Translations under genes and position numbers: made by a program
Shown: positions 51,166-59,918 of the stretch, one piece after another
How positions within the stretch are numbered: position 1 is the first letter of the stretch
Layout of the letters: the number at the start of each line of letters is the position of its first letter
Notes under the pieces: model-generated
Told to the model about the DNA's origin: nothing
What the model saw: the letters and a program-made list of their open reading frames with translations, nothing else
The model's database searches: none
Origin: Fibrella forsythiae
GTDB taxonomy: Bacteria > Bacteroidota > Bacteroidia > Cytophagales > Spirosomataceae
Length of the DNA: 64,000 nucleotides
Reading direction: 5' to 3'
Assembly (NCBI RefSeq): GCF_017353175.1
Contig: NZ_JAFMYW010000002.1
Coordinates: 992,001 to 1,056,000 of the forward strand

Positions 51166-51816
51166 TCACACCTGATCTTTCTTTTCATTTTTCGATTGCC
51201 AGCGCCATGCAGGTTCTACCAGCCGCTGCAGATGCTCGCGCGAGAGCCCCAGGTACGTTGCGATGTATTTGAGCGGAATGCGCCCTTGCAGCTGCGGATG
51301 GGTGACTTTGAACCACGCCCATTTCTCGGGGGCGGTGTGGCGGCGCAGGCAGTAGGCCCGGTTTTCGGCCAGCAGAAAATAGCGCTCTGTCAGTACCCGG
51401 CCAATGATGTTGAAGGTTGGGTACGTATGGTACAGGGTCTGAAGGGTGGCGTAGGGCAGCGATACCAGCACGCTTTCTTCCAGTGTCTGAATTACTTCCA
51501 GGCTGGGCTGCTGCCGGAAGAAGCTGATCGGAGCCATGAGCAGATCGCCCGCCTGCGAAAAGCGTGTGGTACTTTCCACCTCTCTGATCTGCTCGTCAAT
51601 AGCCTTGTTGATGCCGTGTACCGCATATACACGGGCCAGGCCGCTGACCACGAAATAAGCCACGGAGGCTACCTGCTCGGGTCGTAGCAGAATGGTGCGG
51701 GGAGGAACGTCTATCAGTTCACTGGTAGCCGCGCGCAGGTCGGCTTCCAGTGGAGGCGACAGGGGATAAATGCGGTTTAAGGTATTGATCAGTTCATTTT
51801 GAGCGTGCATGGTCAC
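51166..51816 (-). CDS. Crp/Fnr-family transcriptional regulator
   Basis: A 216-residue regulator. A cyclic-nucleotide-binding-like beta barrel (about 30-125) has DVPPRTILLRPEQVASVAYFVVSGLARVY and FSQAGDLLMAP. The C-terminal helix-turn-helix (about 175-205) is IPLKYIATYLGLSREHLQRL. The Arg and Glu of a true cAMP pocket are not evident. It is upstream of, and on the same strand as, the YD-repeat lipoprotein gene. Start at 51816 or two codons later. Confidence 0.85.
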   Translation of the reverse strand: MTMHAQNELINTLNRIYPLSPPLEADLRAATSELIDVPPRTILLRPEQVASVAYFVVSGLARVYAVHGINKAIDEQIREVESTTRFSQAGDLLMAPISFFRQQPSLEVIQTLEESVLVSLPYATLQTLYHTYPTFNIIGRVLTERYFLLAENRAYCLRRHTAPEKWAWFKVTHPQLQGRIPLKYIATYLGLSREHLQRLVEPAWRWQSKNEKKDQV

Positions 51817-51879
51817 TTACCATTACGTTGGTAGTATTTATATTTGAGCAGTAAGTTTTAGATCCGATTTATTCGTGCG

Positions 51880-51898
51880 CATCACGGTTACCGTGATG
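51880..51898. promoter_or_regulatory. 19-bp palindrome at the LuxR gene start
   Basis: CATCACGGT-T-ACCGTGATG (51880-51898) is a perfect inverted repeat with a one-base centre. It covers the ATG of the LuxR-type gene (51896) in the gap with the divergent Crp/Fnr gene. It may be an autoregulatory operator or may occlude translation. Binding is inferred from position. Confidence 0.5.
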
Positions 51899-52774
51899 TC
51901 TATCCGCCCAGGCATTACTACGTACCGATCTATGAGCACTGCTCTTTATGCCGCTGACCCTCGCGCCGCGATGGATGAATTCAGGCAGATTACAGCCAGT
52001 CTTTTTCCGACCAGTTCCGCTGCTCCACAGTTGGTTGTTCCCAGACAAAAGCAGCTAGACGAGCTTAATTCGCTGAATCGAACGATCAGTCACGAACGGT
52101 TTTTCTGCGTCTTCAACTTGCTGGAGGCTAAACTCGAACACGTAACCGGATTTGGCCAATGGCTTGGGTATATCGATGAGCAATTTCAGATACGCGATTA
52201 TTTCCGCATTATTCACAAAACCTCATTGTCTAGCCTGAGCCTCATGGCGAAAACTGCGCTCCTGGTTACACAGGCCGAAAATTTTCAACTTGAATTCTGC
52301 CGAAACCGACTTATCGTGTTAATTGGATTACAGCACCGGAATGGCACCTATCTGCTTTGTAAGCGCACGCTATCGCCCTGGCAATATGATACGCATCGCC
52401 GGGTTACTGCCTGGCTGAATGAATACAGTATAGTAAAAGAGTATGATAATGAGCCGCTTACGCCCAGGGTACTGGCTAGTAACGGCATTCGGGTTGAAGC
52501 GCTGGAGAAAGCATTGCGAACCGGAATTTACACGACACTTGAACGGCTACCTGCCAACCAACGCCCCTTTACCCTGACAGAGTTACGGATAGCCCGATTT
52601 GTTGCTTATCAGGCCAATAGTTCGAGTAATGATCTGGCGTCAGAATTCGATATCACACTGAACACGGTAGAAAGCCATTCCCGGAATCTGCGTGCAAAGG
52701 CTGCCCAATTGTTTGGTCAACCATTTTCATTGCGCGAAGCCGCTGCCTTTATGCGCCAACAGGGCATTGTCTGA
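51896..52774 (+). CDS. LuxR-type (GerE HTH) transcriptional regulator
   Basis: A 292-residue protein. The N-terminal part (about 30-215) is a sensory or PAS-like domain of unrecognised type, with FGQWLGYIDEQFQIRDYFRIIH. The C-terminus (about 225-290) is a LuxR helix-turn-helix: FTLTELRIARFVAYQANSSSNDLA, then TLNTVESHSRNLRAKAAQLFG. No receiver domain is present, so it is not a classic response regulator. The ATG at 51896 is preferred; a GTG at 51875 or ATG at 51932 is possible. It diverges from the Crp/Fnr gene. Confidence 0.82.
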   Translation: MSIRPGITTYRSMSTALYAADPRAAMDEFRQITASLFPTSSAAPQLVVPRQKQLDELNSLNRTISHERFFCVFNLLEAKLEHVTGFGQWLGYIDEQFQIRDYFRIIHKTSLSSLSLMAKTALLVTQAENFQLEFCRNRLIVLIGLQHRNGTYLLCKRTLSPWQYDTHRRVTAWLNEYSIVKEYDNEPLTPRVLASNGIRVEALEKALRTGIYTTLERLPANQRPFTLTELRIARFVAYQANSSSNDLASEFDITLNTVESHSRNLRAKAAQLFGQPFSLREAAAFMRQQGIV

Positions 52775-52815
52775 ACCGACAGACCACCTGCTGCCGGTTC
52801 AGACGAATGCTTGTT

Positions 52816-53457
52816 CTAGTGACTCTGATCTAACTGAAGCCTGATTGGCCGCAACTGCTTCAGCCAGTCTTCAACAAGGCATTTCATCAACAAAGGAATT
52901 ACCTCGTAACGGTAGGCAAAATAAACATTGGCGTTGCGGGTTTCGAAAGTGCCGTCTTCGCGGGTGAATACAACCTGTTTGTCAAACAGGCGATGACGAA
53001 GTACTCGCTGCTGCTGGGCTATTACTTTAGGAACGGTTGAGCCGCCAATAATGACCTGTTTACCTGTCAGTAAAGCATCTATCAGTGCTAGCGCATAGAG
53101 GCCGGTACGGTGCCGGGAAGACAGACTGGAACCGAAGACAATGCCTGTTAGCTCGCAGCATTGGGTCAGACTGAAACCGAATGCCGTTAGTAGCTGCCGA
53201 CGTTCTGAGGGCGTCAGAATTGCCAGGCCAACGTACCTGAACGGGACACGGCCACTATTGATACAGTAGCCGGCCCGCAGTTCAATTCGGCCATCGGGAG
53301 CGGTGCGTGTCAGTAAGCGAACACGGCAGTGGAGCACGTAGCGCCAGGGCAGTTGCGTATGGCCGCGGTTTTCGTAAAGGGCTTTATAGGCTTGCAGAAG
53401 TTGAATTCGGGTGGCTACTGGGAGCAGTAGCTTTGAGAAGAAGATGACGAAAAACAT
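52816..53457 (-). CDS. Hypothetical protein
   Basis: A 213-residue protein. It has a short hydrophobic start (MFFVIFFSKLLLPVAT), Arg-rich segments (RVRLLTRTAPDGRIELRAGYC), a central GIVFGSSLSSRHRTGLYALALIDALLTGK and a C-terminal FAYRYEVIPLLMKCLVEDWLKQL. I do not recognise the family. The ORF is long and uninterrupted, so it is probably real. It converges on the LuxR-type gene and diverges from 53776. Confidence 0.55.
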   Translation of the reverse strand: MFFVIFFSKLLLPVATRIQLLQAYKALYENRGHTQLPWRYVLHCRVRLLTRTAPDGRIELRAGYCINSGRVPFRYVGLAILTPSERRQLLTAFGFSLTQCCELTGIVFGSSLSSRHRTGLYALALIDALLTGKQVIIGGSTVPKVIAQQQRVLRHRLFDKQVVFTREDGTFETRNANVYFAYRYEVIPLLMKCLVEDWLKQLRPIRLQLDQSH

Positions 53458-53775
53458 AGAATGTGCCTGTGAAAAAATGTGAGCAAGAGAGTACCTAGGC
53501 GGGCAGTAGAACCGACCCGTGTAAAGGCATACACACCGTTTCAGGAAGCGTAAGCCAACCCCTTCCTGTGGGTTGGCTCCTGGCCGTAGTCAAACTAATC
53601 TTGGCTTGTTTTTACTCCGGCTAGATTACAGGAAATTATTTTGATATTGGCGCTGCGTAAAAATAATATTCGTCAAAAAGTAAGAATGGCAGAATAGTAT
53701 ATTGTATTGGGCGCTCGAATCAGAGCATTCTATTCGTTTTCTACGGTCTTCTAGGCACACATACAACCAAAACGT
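53458..53775. other. Divergent intergenic region with a hairpin
   Basis: 318 nt between two orphan genes. A 9-bp perfect hairpin (AGCCAACCC 53553-53561 with GGGTTGGCT 53570-53578) is the only clear structure. The right half is AT-rich and probably holds the promoter of 53776. No open reading frame or known RNA was recognised. Confidence 0.5.
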
Positions 53776-54903
53776 ATGATTTATTTACGCTATTTCAGAG
53801 AGATTTGGGTTGCCACTTTAGACAAGTACGCTACCGACGTCCACGGTGCAGAAAGCTGGTCGCACCTCATCGACAACGGTCGTTTAACAGCTTCTCCGCT
53901 GCTGGGGAATTCGGCAACACCTTACGTAATAAATGGTCGGGACACGCTACCTGCAGCTATTGCCCATAGGCTTGCTATTGAGATGCCTGCGAACGTTACA
54001 GGCATTCGCACCTATTACAATTATCATCAGTCGGTAACCAGGGAAGAGCCCACCGTTAGCTGCTCCGATGAAATGCTCGATAAATTGACGCGATACCTGG
54101 GCTACGAGCACTTTAACGACTACCTGACCAGGAAAAAATACAGCCGCGATGCTGTCATTGTATCCTCGGGTAAAAAGCCGGAGCCCATACGTCAGCGGCC
54201 AACTAAAAACCGATACAGGCCCGTTTTGCTGGTGTGGGCCGTGCTTGTGGGGCTATGTTGTTTTCTGAGCTGGGGCTGGTATTCCGAAGCCAGTAAACCG
54301 GCTCTGCTTAAAGTTGGGCTACCCTACGAGGAAGCCGAAATGAGTAAGCTATTGGGCGTATATGCGTCGTATAACCGGGGCAATGTTCCCAGAACCAGAG
54401 CCAACAGCCTGCGCTCCTGCGATAGCGCCGATCGCTACCATCGGATGGTTTGGGAATTGTATGTGTCGCCAGACAGCCAACTGGTGATTCGCCGGAAAGG
54501 GCGGGGCCGCGATTCAGATACGAGTTTGGTTCGTTTCGAAGGGGTGGTCACGCATATCAACCGGGGAGCAGGCCGGATAGATTTTCTGCTAAAAGAAACC
54601 AATGACAGCAATCATGGCAATGCCCGCCATTTTGTGTGTGTCAACCACGACTACAAATACATGAACTGCGTCTGTACATCCTATACATACACCACGGGGG
54701 ATGTGCCGCTAGCTGTCAGGGAACTACTGGTAAAACTTCCCCAAACAGCCGATTATCAACAGGAAGATGCTTCCGATTGCTTTCCGGGCAAAAAAGCGGA
54801 GCCAATTGCGCAGCCGCATCTGGCTGGGCTGGATATTTGGTTTACGGCTGATCCTGCTGCCATTGTACCCCAGCCATTCAGCCCGCCTGATACAAAAAAA
54901 TAG
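53776..54903 (+). CDS. Hypothetical single-pass membrane protein
   Basis: A 375-residue protein. A cytoplasmic N-terminal part (about 1-148; MIYLRYFREIWVATLDKY, then LTRYLGYEHFNDYLTRKKYS) is followed by one membrane helix (VLLVWAVLVGLCCFLSWGWY, about 155-174). The exported C-terminal domain (about 175-375) has several Cys (SLRSCDSADRYHR, VCVNHDYKYMNCVCTSYTY) that may form disulfides. The family is not recognised; the layout recalls a one-component sensor, but no DNA-binding motif is clear. It ends at a terminator. Confidence 0.62.
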   Translation: MIYLRYFREIWVATLDKYATDVHGAESWSHLIDNGRLTASPLLGNSATPYVINGRDTLPAAIAHRLAIEMPANVTGIRTYYNYHQSVTREEPTVSCSDEMLDKLTRYLGYEHFNDYLTRKKYSRDAVIVSSGKKPEPIRQRPTKNRYRPVLLVWAVLVGLCCFLSWGWYSEASKPALLKVGLPYEEAEMSKLLGVYASYNRGNVPRTRANSLRSCDSADRYHRMVWELYVSPDSQLVIRRKGRGRDSDTSLVRFEGVVTHINRGAGRIDFLLKETNDSNHGNARHFVCVNHDYKYMNCVCTSYTYTTGDVPLAVRELLVKLPQTADYQQEDASDCFPGKKAEPIAQPHLAGLDIWFTADPAAIVPQPFSPPDTKK

Positions 54904-54930
54904 AGCACATGGTGTGAATGCCATGTGCTC
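54903..54930. terminator. Terminator between convergent genes
   Basis: 10-bp perfect stem GAGCACATGG/CCATGTGCTC (54903-54912 with 54921-54930). The minus strand continues with a run of T; the plus strand with CTGTTCT. It serves mainly the M56 gene (54969) and perhaps also 53776. Confidence 0.8.
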
Positions 54931-54968
54931 CTGTTCTATCTGCTTACGTTTTTAAACGTACCTGGCGG

Positions 54969-56885
54969 CTACCGGTCTTTCTTTTTCTCGATTTCGCTGC
55001 CTTTATTCGTTGTGATACGAACAACGCCATTTTTGGCTTTCAAACCATAGAATGAGGTGGCTGATTCACTTTTGAGTACGTCCACAGATTGTATCGTGTT
55101 TGGGTCGATCGCATCCATCGCTTCCTGGGATATTTCTTCACCATCCAGCAGAAAGAGCGGAGGGTTAATTTTACTGTTAAACTGTGTTCGTATAACCGGG
55201 ACTTCTTTGCCGTTGCCCTGGTAGTAAAATTTAGGATTGTTTTTTACAACGGTATCCATCTGAAGAAGGAGGGAGCTGGGTACGTTCATTCCCACTTTTT
55301 TGTCGCCCAGCGAAAAGTTGATCGGCAGATTGTACTGGACAGCTACAGGGTGACCGTTTTGTTTGCCAGGATCCCATTTTGGCATGATTGCAACCACACG
55401 CACCGCTTCTTCATCGCACCCTTTACCCAGTCCTTTGAGAATATTGATTCGGTCGATCGAACCGTCGGTATTGACGACGAAATTGACAAACACCTTGCCC
55501 TGAACACGTTGCTTACGTGCCTCTTCCGGATAACGAATGTTGCTACTGATAAACTCAGACAGGGCTTTTGCGCCACCCGGAAAGGTCGGAGGACTTTCTA
55601 CTACGGTAAAAACCTCGCCTGATTTGGCGGGGGCTGTGGGTACCGTAAGTGAGGTTGGCGGCGCCGTCATCGGCATAGACGAACCATCTACAGCCTGCGG
55701 TTTTAATTTGAAGGAAAGTACTATGTTTCCTCCTTGCGCGGGTACAACCATAGATTGTGAGGCGAACCCAACAAAGCTGGCCACTAGCTCAGTACCAGCA
55801 GGTACGTCTATTGAAAAGGTGCCCCTGGAGTCAGTAGTAGTGCCCTTATGTCCATTCCGTACAACGATGGTTGCTCCGGGTAATGGACGATGATCGTCGG
55901 ACGTGCTCCGCTGTTCTGAGACGATCCCCTGCACGTGAGTTAATTGGCTCGTAGAATCGGTGAAACGTACCTGCTTTACCAACGTATCGGGTTCAGGTAC
56001 GTTAGTCATAGCCAGCAGGGTGGCGGCTAGGGGTAGCACCAGCGCGTATTTCCAGAGCGCGCGGCGGCGGGTGTGTTGTTGGTATAACATCTGAATCCGT
56101 TGTTTAAGGGTTGGCGAATCGGGCCGGTTGGGGCCGAACGAGTGTGCCAGACTATCAGCCGGGAGGTGGAAAGCGTAGCTGACCAGAAAGCGGGCGTAGG
56201 TGTCGCGGTCAGTTGTTGTTTGTTTGGTAGCGTCGCGGTCGGCCAGGTATTCATGTACCTGCCGAATTGCCTGCCTGTAGCCAAACAGGGCCGGATTAGG
56301 CCAGCAGAGCGCCTGTACCACTTCCAGCAAGAGCACATCGAGGCTGTGTTTCTGTCGAATATGCACCAGTTCGTGCTGCCGAACGGCGTCGGTCTGGGCG
56401 TCTTCGGGATTCAATATCAGGTATCGGAAAAACGAAAAGGTGGGGGTTTGTGCGGTATCGGGTAGTACCAGCGTGTGATCGCCCATTGAGTGCGAAGGCC
56501 ATTGACGAATGAACCGAAGCAGCGAAACCGTGCGCCAGGCCGTTCGGACCAGTAACCCCACCGCCACAAGTGCAAAGGCCAAGCCAGCCAGCACGGGCCA
56601 ATCGGGCAGGAGGGGGGCTTCGGTTTCGGTTGTCAGGCCAGCAACGCTGATCGTATCTATGGTAACGGCTGTGTATACAGGTACGTTGGTTTCTTCCCAC
56701 GGCCAGGGAAACGACAGGCCCGGAATATGCACCAGCGGTAACAGAAATGCCAACGCCAATGAGCCCATCAGGTACGTTCGGTTCAGGGTCAGAAACGTAT
56801 GCCGACGGAGCAGCAGGGCGTAACACCCGTAGAAAAGAATCAGAAACAGGTTGGCTTTCAGCCAGTGATCGACAAGCGGTGTCAT
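54969..56885 (-). CDS. M56-type sensor peptidase fused to TonB-C and plug-like domains
   Basis: A 638-residue BlaR1-like protein. The N-terminal M56 peptidase has four membrane segments and the zinc motif RQHELVHIRQKH near 170, with HEYLADRDA near 208. The extracytoplasmic part has a carboxypeptidase-regulatory-like domain (about 310-400, GATIVVRNGHKGTTTDSRGTF), a TonB-C-like domain (about 435-530, VFVNFVVNTDGSIDRINILKG) and a plug-like C-terminus (QSVDVLKSESATSFYGLKAKNGVVRITTNKG). It is encoded 32 nt downstream of BlaI, which it presumably cleaves on signal. The plug and TonB modules suggest contact with the outer-membrane transport machinery. Confidence 0.88.
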   Translation of the reverse strand: MTPLVDHWLKANLFLILFYGCYALLLRRHTFLTLNRTYLMGSLALAFLLPLVHIPGLSFPWPWEETNVPVYTAVTIDTISVAGLTTETEAPLLPDWPVLAGLAFALVAVGLLVRTAWRTVSLLRFIRQWPSHSMGDHTLVLPDTAQTPTFSFFRYLILNPEDAQTDAVRQHELVHIRQKHSLDVLLLEVVQALCWPNPALFGYRQAIRQVHEYLADRDATKQTTTDRDTYARFLVSYAFHLPADSLAHSFGPNRPDSPTLKQRIQMLYQQHTRRRALWKYALVLPLAATLLAMTNVPEPDTLVKQVRFTDSTSQLTHVQGIVSEQRSTSDDHRPLPGATIVVRNGHKGTTTDSRGTFSIDVPAGTELVASFVGFASQSMVVPAQGGNIVLSFKLKPQAVDGSSMPMTAPPTSLTVPTAPAKSGEVFTVVESPPTFPGGAKALSEFISSNIRYPEEARKQRVQGKVFVNFVVNTDGSIDRINILKGLGKGCDEEAVRVVAIMPKWDPGKQNGHPVAVQYNLPINFSLGDKKVGMNVPSSLLLQMDTVVKNNPKFYYQGNGKEVPVIRTQFNSKINPPLFLLDGEEISQEAMDAIDPNTIQSVDVLKSESATSFYGLKAKNGVVRITTNKGSEIEKKKDR

Positions 56886-56917
56886 GGCATTGAGAGGTTT
56901 AGGATTGGCTGGGTACG

Positions 56918-57307
56918 TTACTTGCTCGGTTTATCGCCCTGCTTGTTCAATAACTGAATGATCTCGTCGGCTTCATTCAGGCTCACGTTGCGTTCTTTCA
57001 CGAAAAACGACACCAGCTTTTGCAGCGACCCGTCGAAATAGTTGGTCATCAGTTGCTCGGTCTGGAAACGGCGATAGGCATCTTCCGAAATGAGCGGATA
57101 GTACTCGTGCGTTTTTCCGTAGGCCGTGTAGCCCACCACGCCCTTTTTTTCCAGAATACGAATGATGGTCGACACAGTGTTATACGCAGGTTTTTCGCCC
57201 GTCGAATCCAGCGGAAGCAGTTCGGCCAGTATGTCTTTGACAAAAGCTTTCTCCAGTCGCCATAACACGCGCATCACGTCTTCCTCAGCGTTGGTTAATT
57301 CTCTCAT
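56918..57307 (-). CDS. BlaI/MecI/CopY-family repressor
   Basis: A 129-residue winged-helix repressor: LTNAEEDVMRVLWRLEKAFVKDIL near 3-26, YNTVSTIIRILEKKGVVGYTAYGKTHEYYPLIS near 38-70. The C-terminal helix mediates dimerisation and contains the region cleaved by M56 partners. It is encoded just upstream of the M56 gene, in the usual regulator/sensor arrangement. In Bacteroidota such pairs are often not about beta-lactams. Confidence 0.92.
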   Translation of the reverse strand: MRELTNAEEDVMRVLWRLEKAFVKDILAELLPLDSTGEKPAYNTVSTIIRILEKKGVVGYTAYGKTHEYYPLISEDAYRRFQTEQLMTNYFDGSLQKLVSFFVKERNVSLNEADEIIQLLNKQGDKPSK

Positions 57308-57364
57308 AATGGTGGCCCTGAACGGGTGTGTAGGTAAGCTGATCCAAACGTAAGACTATTGACT

Positions 57365-57389
57365 TAGTTTAACAACTATTATTTTAGTT
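57365..57389. promoter_or_regulatory. Candidate BlaI operator
   Basis: Three half-sites in alternating orientation, TAGTT (57365-57369), AACTA (57374-57378), TAGTT (57385-57389), form two overlapping dyads in AT-rich DNA about 60 nt upstream of the BlaI start. Such clustered dyads are typical of BlaI/MecI binding regions; not tested. Confidence 0.4.
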
Positions 57390-57477
57390 ATATTGTTCAA
57401 AAAGAAAGTCCCCTGCTTTCTGGTACTTCGCTATGGAGCAGTGCAACAGAAAACAGAGGACTGAAAACAGAGGTTTT

Positions 57478-59403
57478 TTAGATCAAATACTTCAGCTTCA
57501 CCACTTCTTTAGGCTCCAGGAAGCGCCACTTACCGCGTGGTAACTCCTTCTTGGTTAAGCCCGCAAAAACGGTACGGTCGAGCTTCGTTACTTCATAACC
57601 CAGCGATTCGAACATGCGACGAACGATGCGGTTACGGCCTGAGTGAATTTCTACACCAATCACCTGAGCATCAGGCGTAATAATGGCGAGGTCGTCTGGC
57701 TTGATATGTCCGTCTTCCAGGTCCATCCCGTTACGAATGGCTTCGAAATGCTCATCCGTTATTGGCTTATCGAGCTCAACCTGATACACCTTCTTTACGT
57801 TGTTCGACGGGTGGGTTAGTTTACCGGCCAGTTCTCCGTCGTTGGTCAGCAGCAGCAGACCCGTGGTATTGCGGTCGAGGCGACCAACCGGGTAGAGGCG
57901 GAACGGACCTGCATCGGCTACCAGGTCGAGCACGGTGCTGCGATCTTCGGGATCTTCGGTCGTCGTGATGATGTCGCGGGGCTTGTTGAGCAACACGTAC
58001 ACCAGTTTTTCGGCGTTCAGTACCTTGTTGCCATATTTCACAACGTCGTTAGGCTTCACGCGATACCCCATCTCGGTTACCACATTGCCATTTACCTGCA
58101 CATCACCTTTGGCAATGAGTTCATCGGCCTCACGGCGCGAACAGACACCAGCATTGGCGATGTAGCGGTTCAGCCGAATTGAGTTCGGATCAGATTCGCG
58201 CTCACGGTCCAGGTTCTTGGCTACTTTCCGCGAACGTGGCAGGTTTTCCCGCATCGCACTCAGGTTGTAATTCGGCGCTTTCTCGTACCGGCCAGTCCGG
58301 CGTTCAAATGGTTTCTCGTCGCCGTTGTCGGTATCCTTGCTGTATGGCTTTCGGCTTCCGGTTGTCCGTGGCCGGGCCGGACCGTTCGGGTCGCGGGCGG
58401 GGCGGTCATCGCGATTGAAGGGCTTGCGTTCCGGGCGATCACCTGACTCGTCACCTTCGGGGCGACGTTCGAAGCGTGGACGCTCGTCGCGATTGTCATC
58501 ACGGTCACGAGTGAATGGCTTGCGCTCGAAAGGACGATTGTCAGATCCTTCGGTCCGGTCACGGCGATCAAAACGGGCACTGTCGCCTTCACGTGGTCCG
58601 GCTGGGCGATCGTCGCGGTTAAATGGCTTGCGTTCCGGGCGATCATTGAATGAAGGCCGATCCCTATCCCGATTGAATGGCTTACGTTCCGGACGGTCGC
58701 CGTCGCGGTTGAATGGCCTGCGTGGTTCGTCCGATCCGGTGTTCTTCCGATCACCATACGCTGGCCGATCGCCGCCATCGCGGTTAAATGGCTTGCGGTC
58801 TCCGTAGGCTGGGCGGTCACCACCATCACGGTTAAACGGCTTGCGTTCGGGCCGGTTTGATCCACCTTCCCGACGGTCTCCGCCAGAGAATGGCTTGCGA
58901 TCGCCATAGGCTGGCCGGTCTGAACCACCCTCCCTGTTGAACGGCTTTTTATCTCCATAAGCTGGGCGATCGCCACCTTCGCGACGGTCTCCGCCAGAGA
59001 ACGGCTTACGATCGCCATAGGCTGGCCGGTCTGAACCACCCTCCCGGCTGAATGGCTTGCGGTCGCCATAGGCTGGCCGGTCCGAACCGCCTTCCCGCCG
59101 GCCCCCGCCAGAGAACGGTTTCCGGTCGCCATAGGCCGGGCGGTCGCCTCCTTCGCGGCGGTCGCCACCATTAAAAGGTTTCCGGTCGCCATAGGCCGGG
59201 CGATCTGACCCACCCTCGCGGCGGTCTCCGCCAGAAAATGGCTTCCGGTCGCCGTATGCCGGGCGGTCTGACCCACCTGAACGGGCTCCGCCAAATGATG
59301 GGCGGCTACCCCCTTTATTAAATCCACCACGGGCGTCATCCCGACGGCCTTCCGGACGACCTTTACCATCCCGGCGGTCGTTACTATCTTTATCTCGTTT
59401 CAT
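57478..59403 (-). CDS. rRNA pseudouridine synthase (RluB/RsuA type) with long repeat tail
   Basis: A 641-residue protein. Residues about 30-390 are Arg/Gly/Asp/Pro-rich repeats of the type DRPAYGDRKPFSGGDRREGG. An S4 RNA-binding domain (about 408-465) has IRLNRYIANAGVCSRREADELI. The synthase domain (about 470-640) has the catalytic motif YPVGRLDRNTTGLLLLTNDGEL near 504 (catalytic Asp in GRLDR) and HSGRNRIVRRMFESLGYEV near 590. It isomerises a uridine in 23S or 16S rRNA. The tail is disordered and probably binds RNA, as in RGG proteins; its length is unusual compared with E. coli RluB (291 residues). Confidence 0.92.
   Translation of the reverse strand: MKRDKDSNDRRDGKGRPEGRRDDARGGFNKGGSRPSFGGARSGGSDRPAYGDRKPFSGGDRREGGSDRPAYGDRKPFNGGDRREGGDRPAYGDRKPFSGGGRREGGSDRPAYGDRKPFSREGGSDRPAYGDRKPFSGGDRREGGDRPAYGDKKPFNREGGSDRPAYGDRKPFSGGDRREGGSNRPERKPFNRDGGDRPAYGDRKPFNRDGGDRPAYGDRKNTGSDEPRRPFNRDGDRPERKPFNRDRDRPSFNDRPERKPFNRDDRPAGPREGDSARFDRRDRTEGSDNRPFERKPFTRDRDDNRDERPRFERRPEGDESGDRPERKPFNRDDRPARDPNGPARPRTTGSRKPYSKDTDNGDEKPFERRTGRYEKAPNYNLSAMRENLPRSRKVAKNLDRERESDPNSIRLNRYIANAGVCSRREADELIAKGDVQVNGNVVTEMGYRVKPNDVVKYGNKVLNAEKLVYVLLNKPRDIITTTEDPEDRSTVLDLVADAGPFRLYPVGRLDRNTTGLLLLTNDGELAGKLTHPSNNVKKVYQVELDKPITDEHFEAIRNGMDLEDGHIKPDDLAIITPDAQVIGVEIHSGRNRIVRRMFESLGYEVTKLDRTVFAGLTKKELPRGKWRFLEPKEVVKLKYLI
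58380..59300 (-). repeat. In-frame coding tandem repeat of the pseudouridine synthase tail
   Basis: The DNA coding the tail consists of degenerate tandem units of about 45-90 bp built on GACCGGCCTATGGCGACCGC-like words. They are read in one frame, so this is a coding repeat and not a CRISPR array. Such repeats can expand and contract by slippage. Confidence 0.85.
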
Positions 59404-59918
59404 TGAAAAATGCAGTACTTGTCAACTGCCTGTTTGTGCTTAACCTCGCTGACCATCAGCACGTAGATAGGTGCAGGTCTTTTTGCGGGGACGCAAAGAT
59501 ACGCGTTTTTGTCCAATACAACAGTATCAAATGCGTGTCCGATATAGGGTATGAGGTCTCCATCTTTTTATACCGCCAATTTACGCCCCGCCACCACGAT
59601 TCGGGTTTTGTCGGCGCTTCTGCCCAACCCACTAACCGACCTGCTTCCGTTTGGTGTATTGGGCAGTGCCAGGCGGGTTCAGTGGGGCATCGATTCGGTT
59701 TGACCAGTGTAACAGTTGTCGGGTATTTATGTCCGTTAACTACGATAACGAGCATTTTGGCTGCCCTAAAGCCTTTCCGTTTTGTAGTTCCGCAAACATG
59801 CTTATTTTCGGGCTCTGGCAGGCGTGGTGCCCTGATCGTCAGCCACTACCAACGCGAAGGAATAGGGGCCGGTTGCTTGCCGCCAACAACGAATACGTGT
59901 ACCGACTCGTCTTTTTTC
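59404..59918. other. Divergent intergenic region, no gene recognised
   Basis: 515 nt between the pseudouridine synthase start and the membrane protein start. It is open in one frame upstream of the membrane protein, but that extension has no recognisable domain and is rich in Cys, Pro and Arg. Segments near 59590-59700 resemble dispersed repeat DNA. No RNA gene was recognised. Confidence 0.5.

Noticed and set aside
58380-59300. CRISPR-like array
   Set aside because: The repeats are degenerate, have no unique spacers and encode an in-frame protein tail; no cas genes are present.
58260-59369. Long antisense open frame (369 residues) inside the pseudouridine synthase gene
   Set aside because: It is in another frame of the coding repeat; its composition merely mirrors the repeat.
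59403-59918. N-terminal extension of the membrane protein (172 residues in frame)
   Set aside because: The extension has no membrane or domain pattern, and a good ATG at 59919 starts the recognisable protein.
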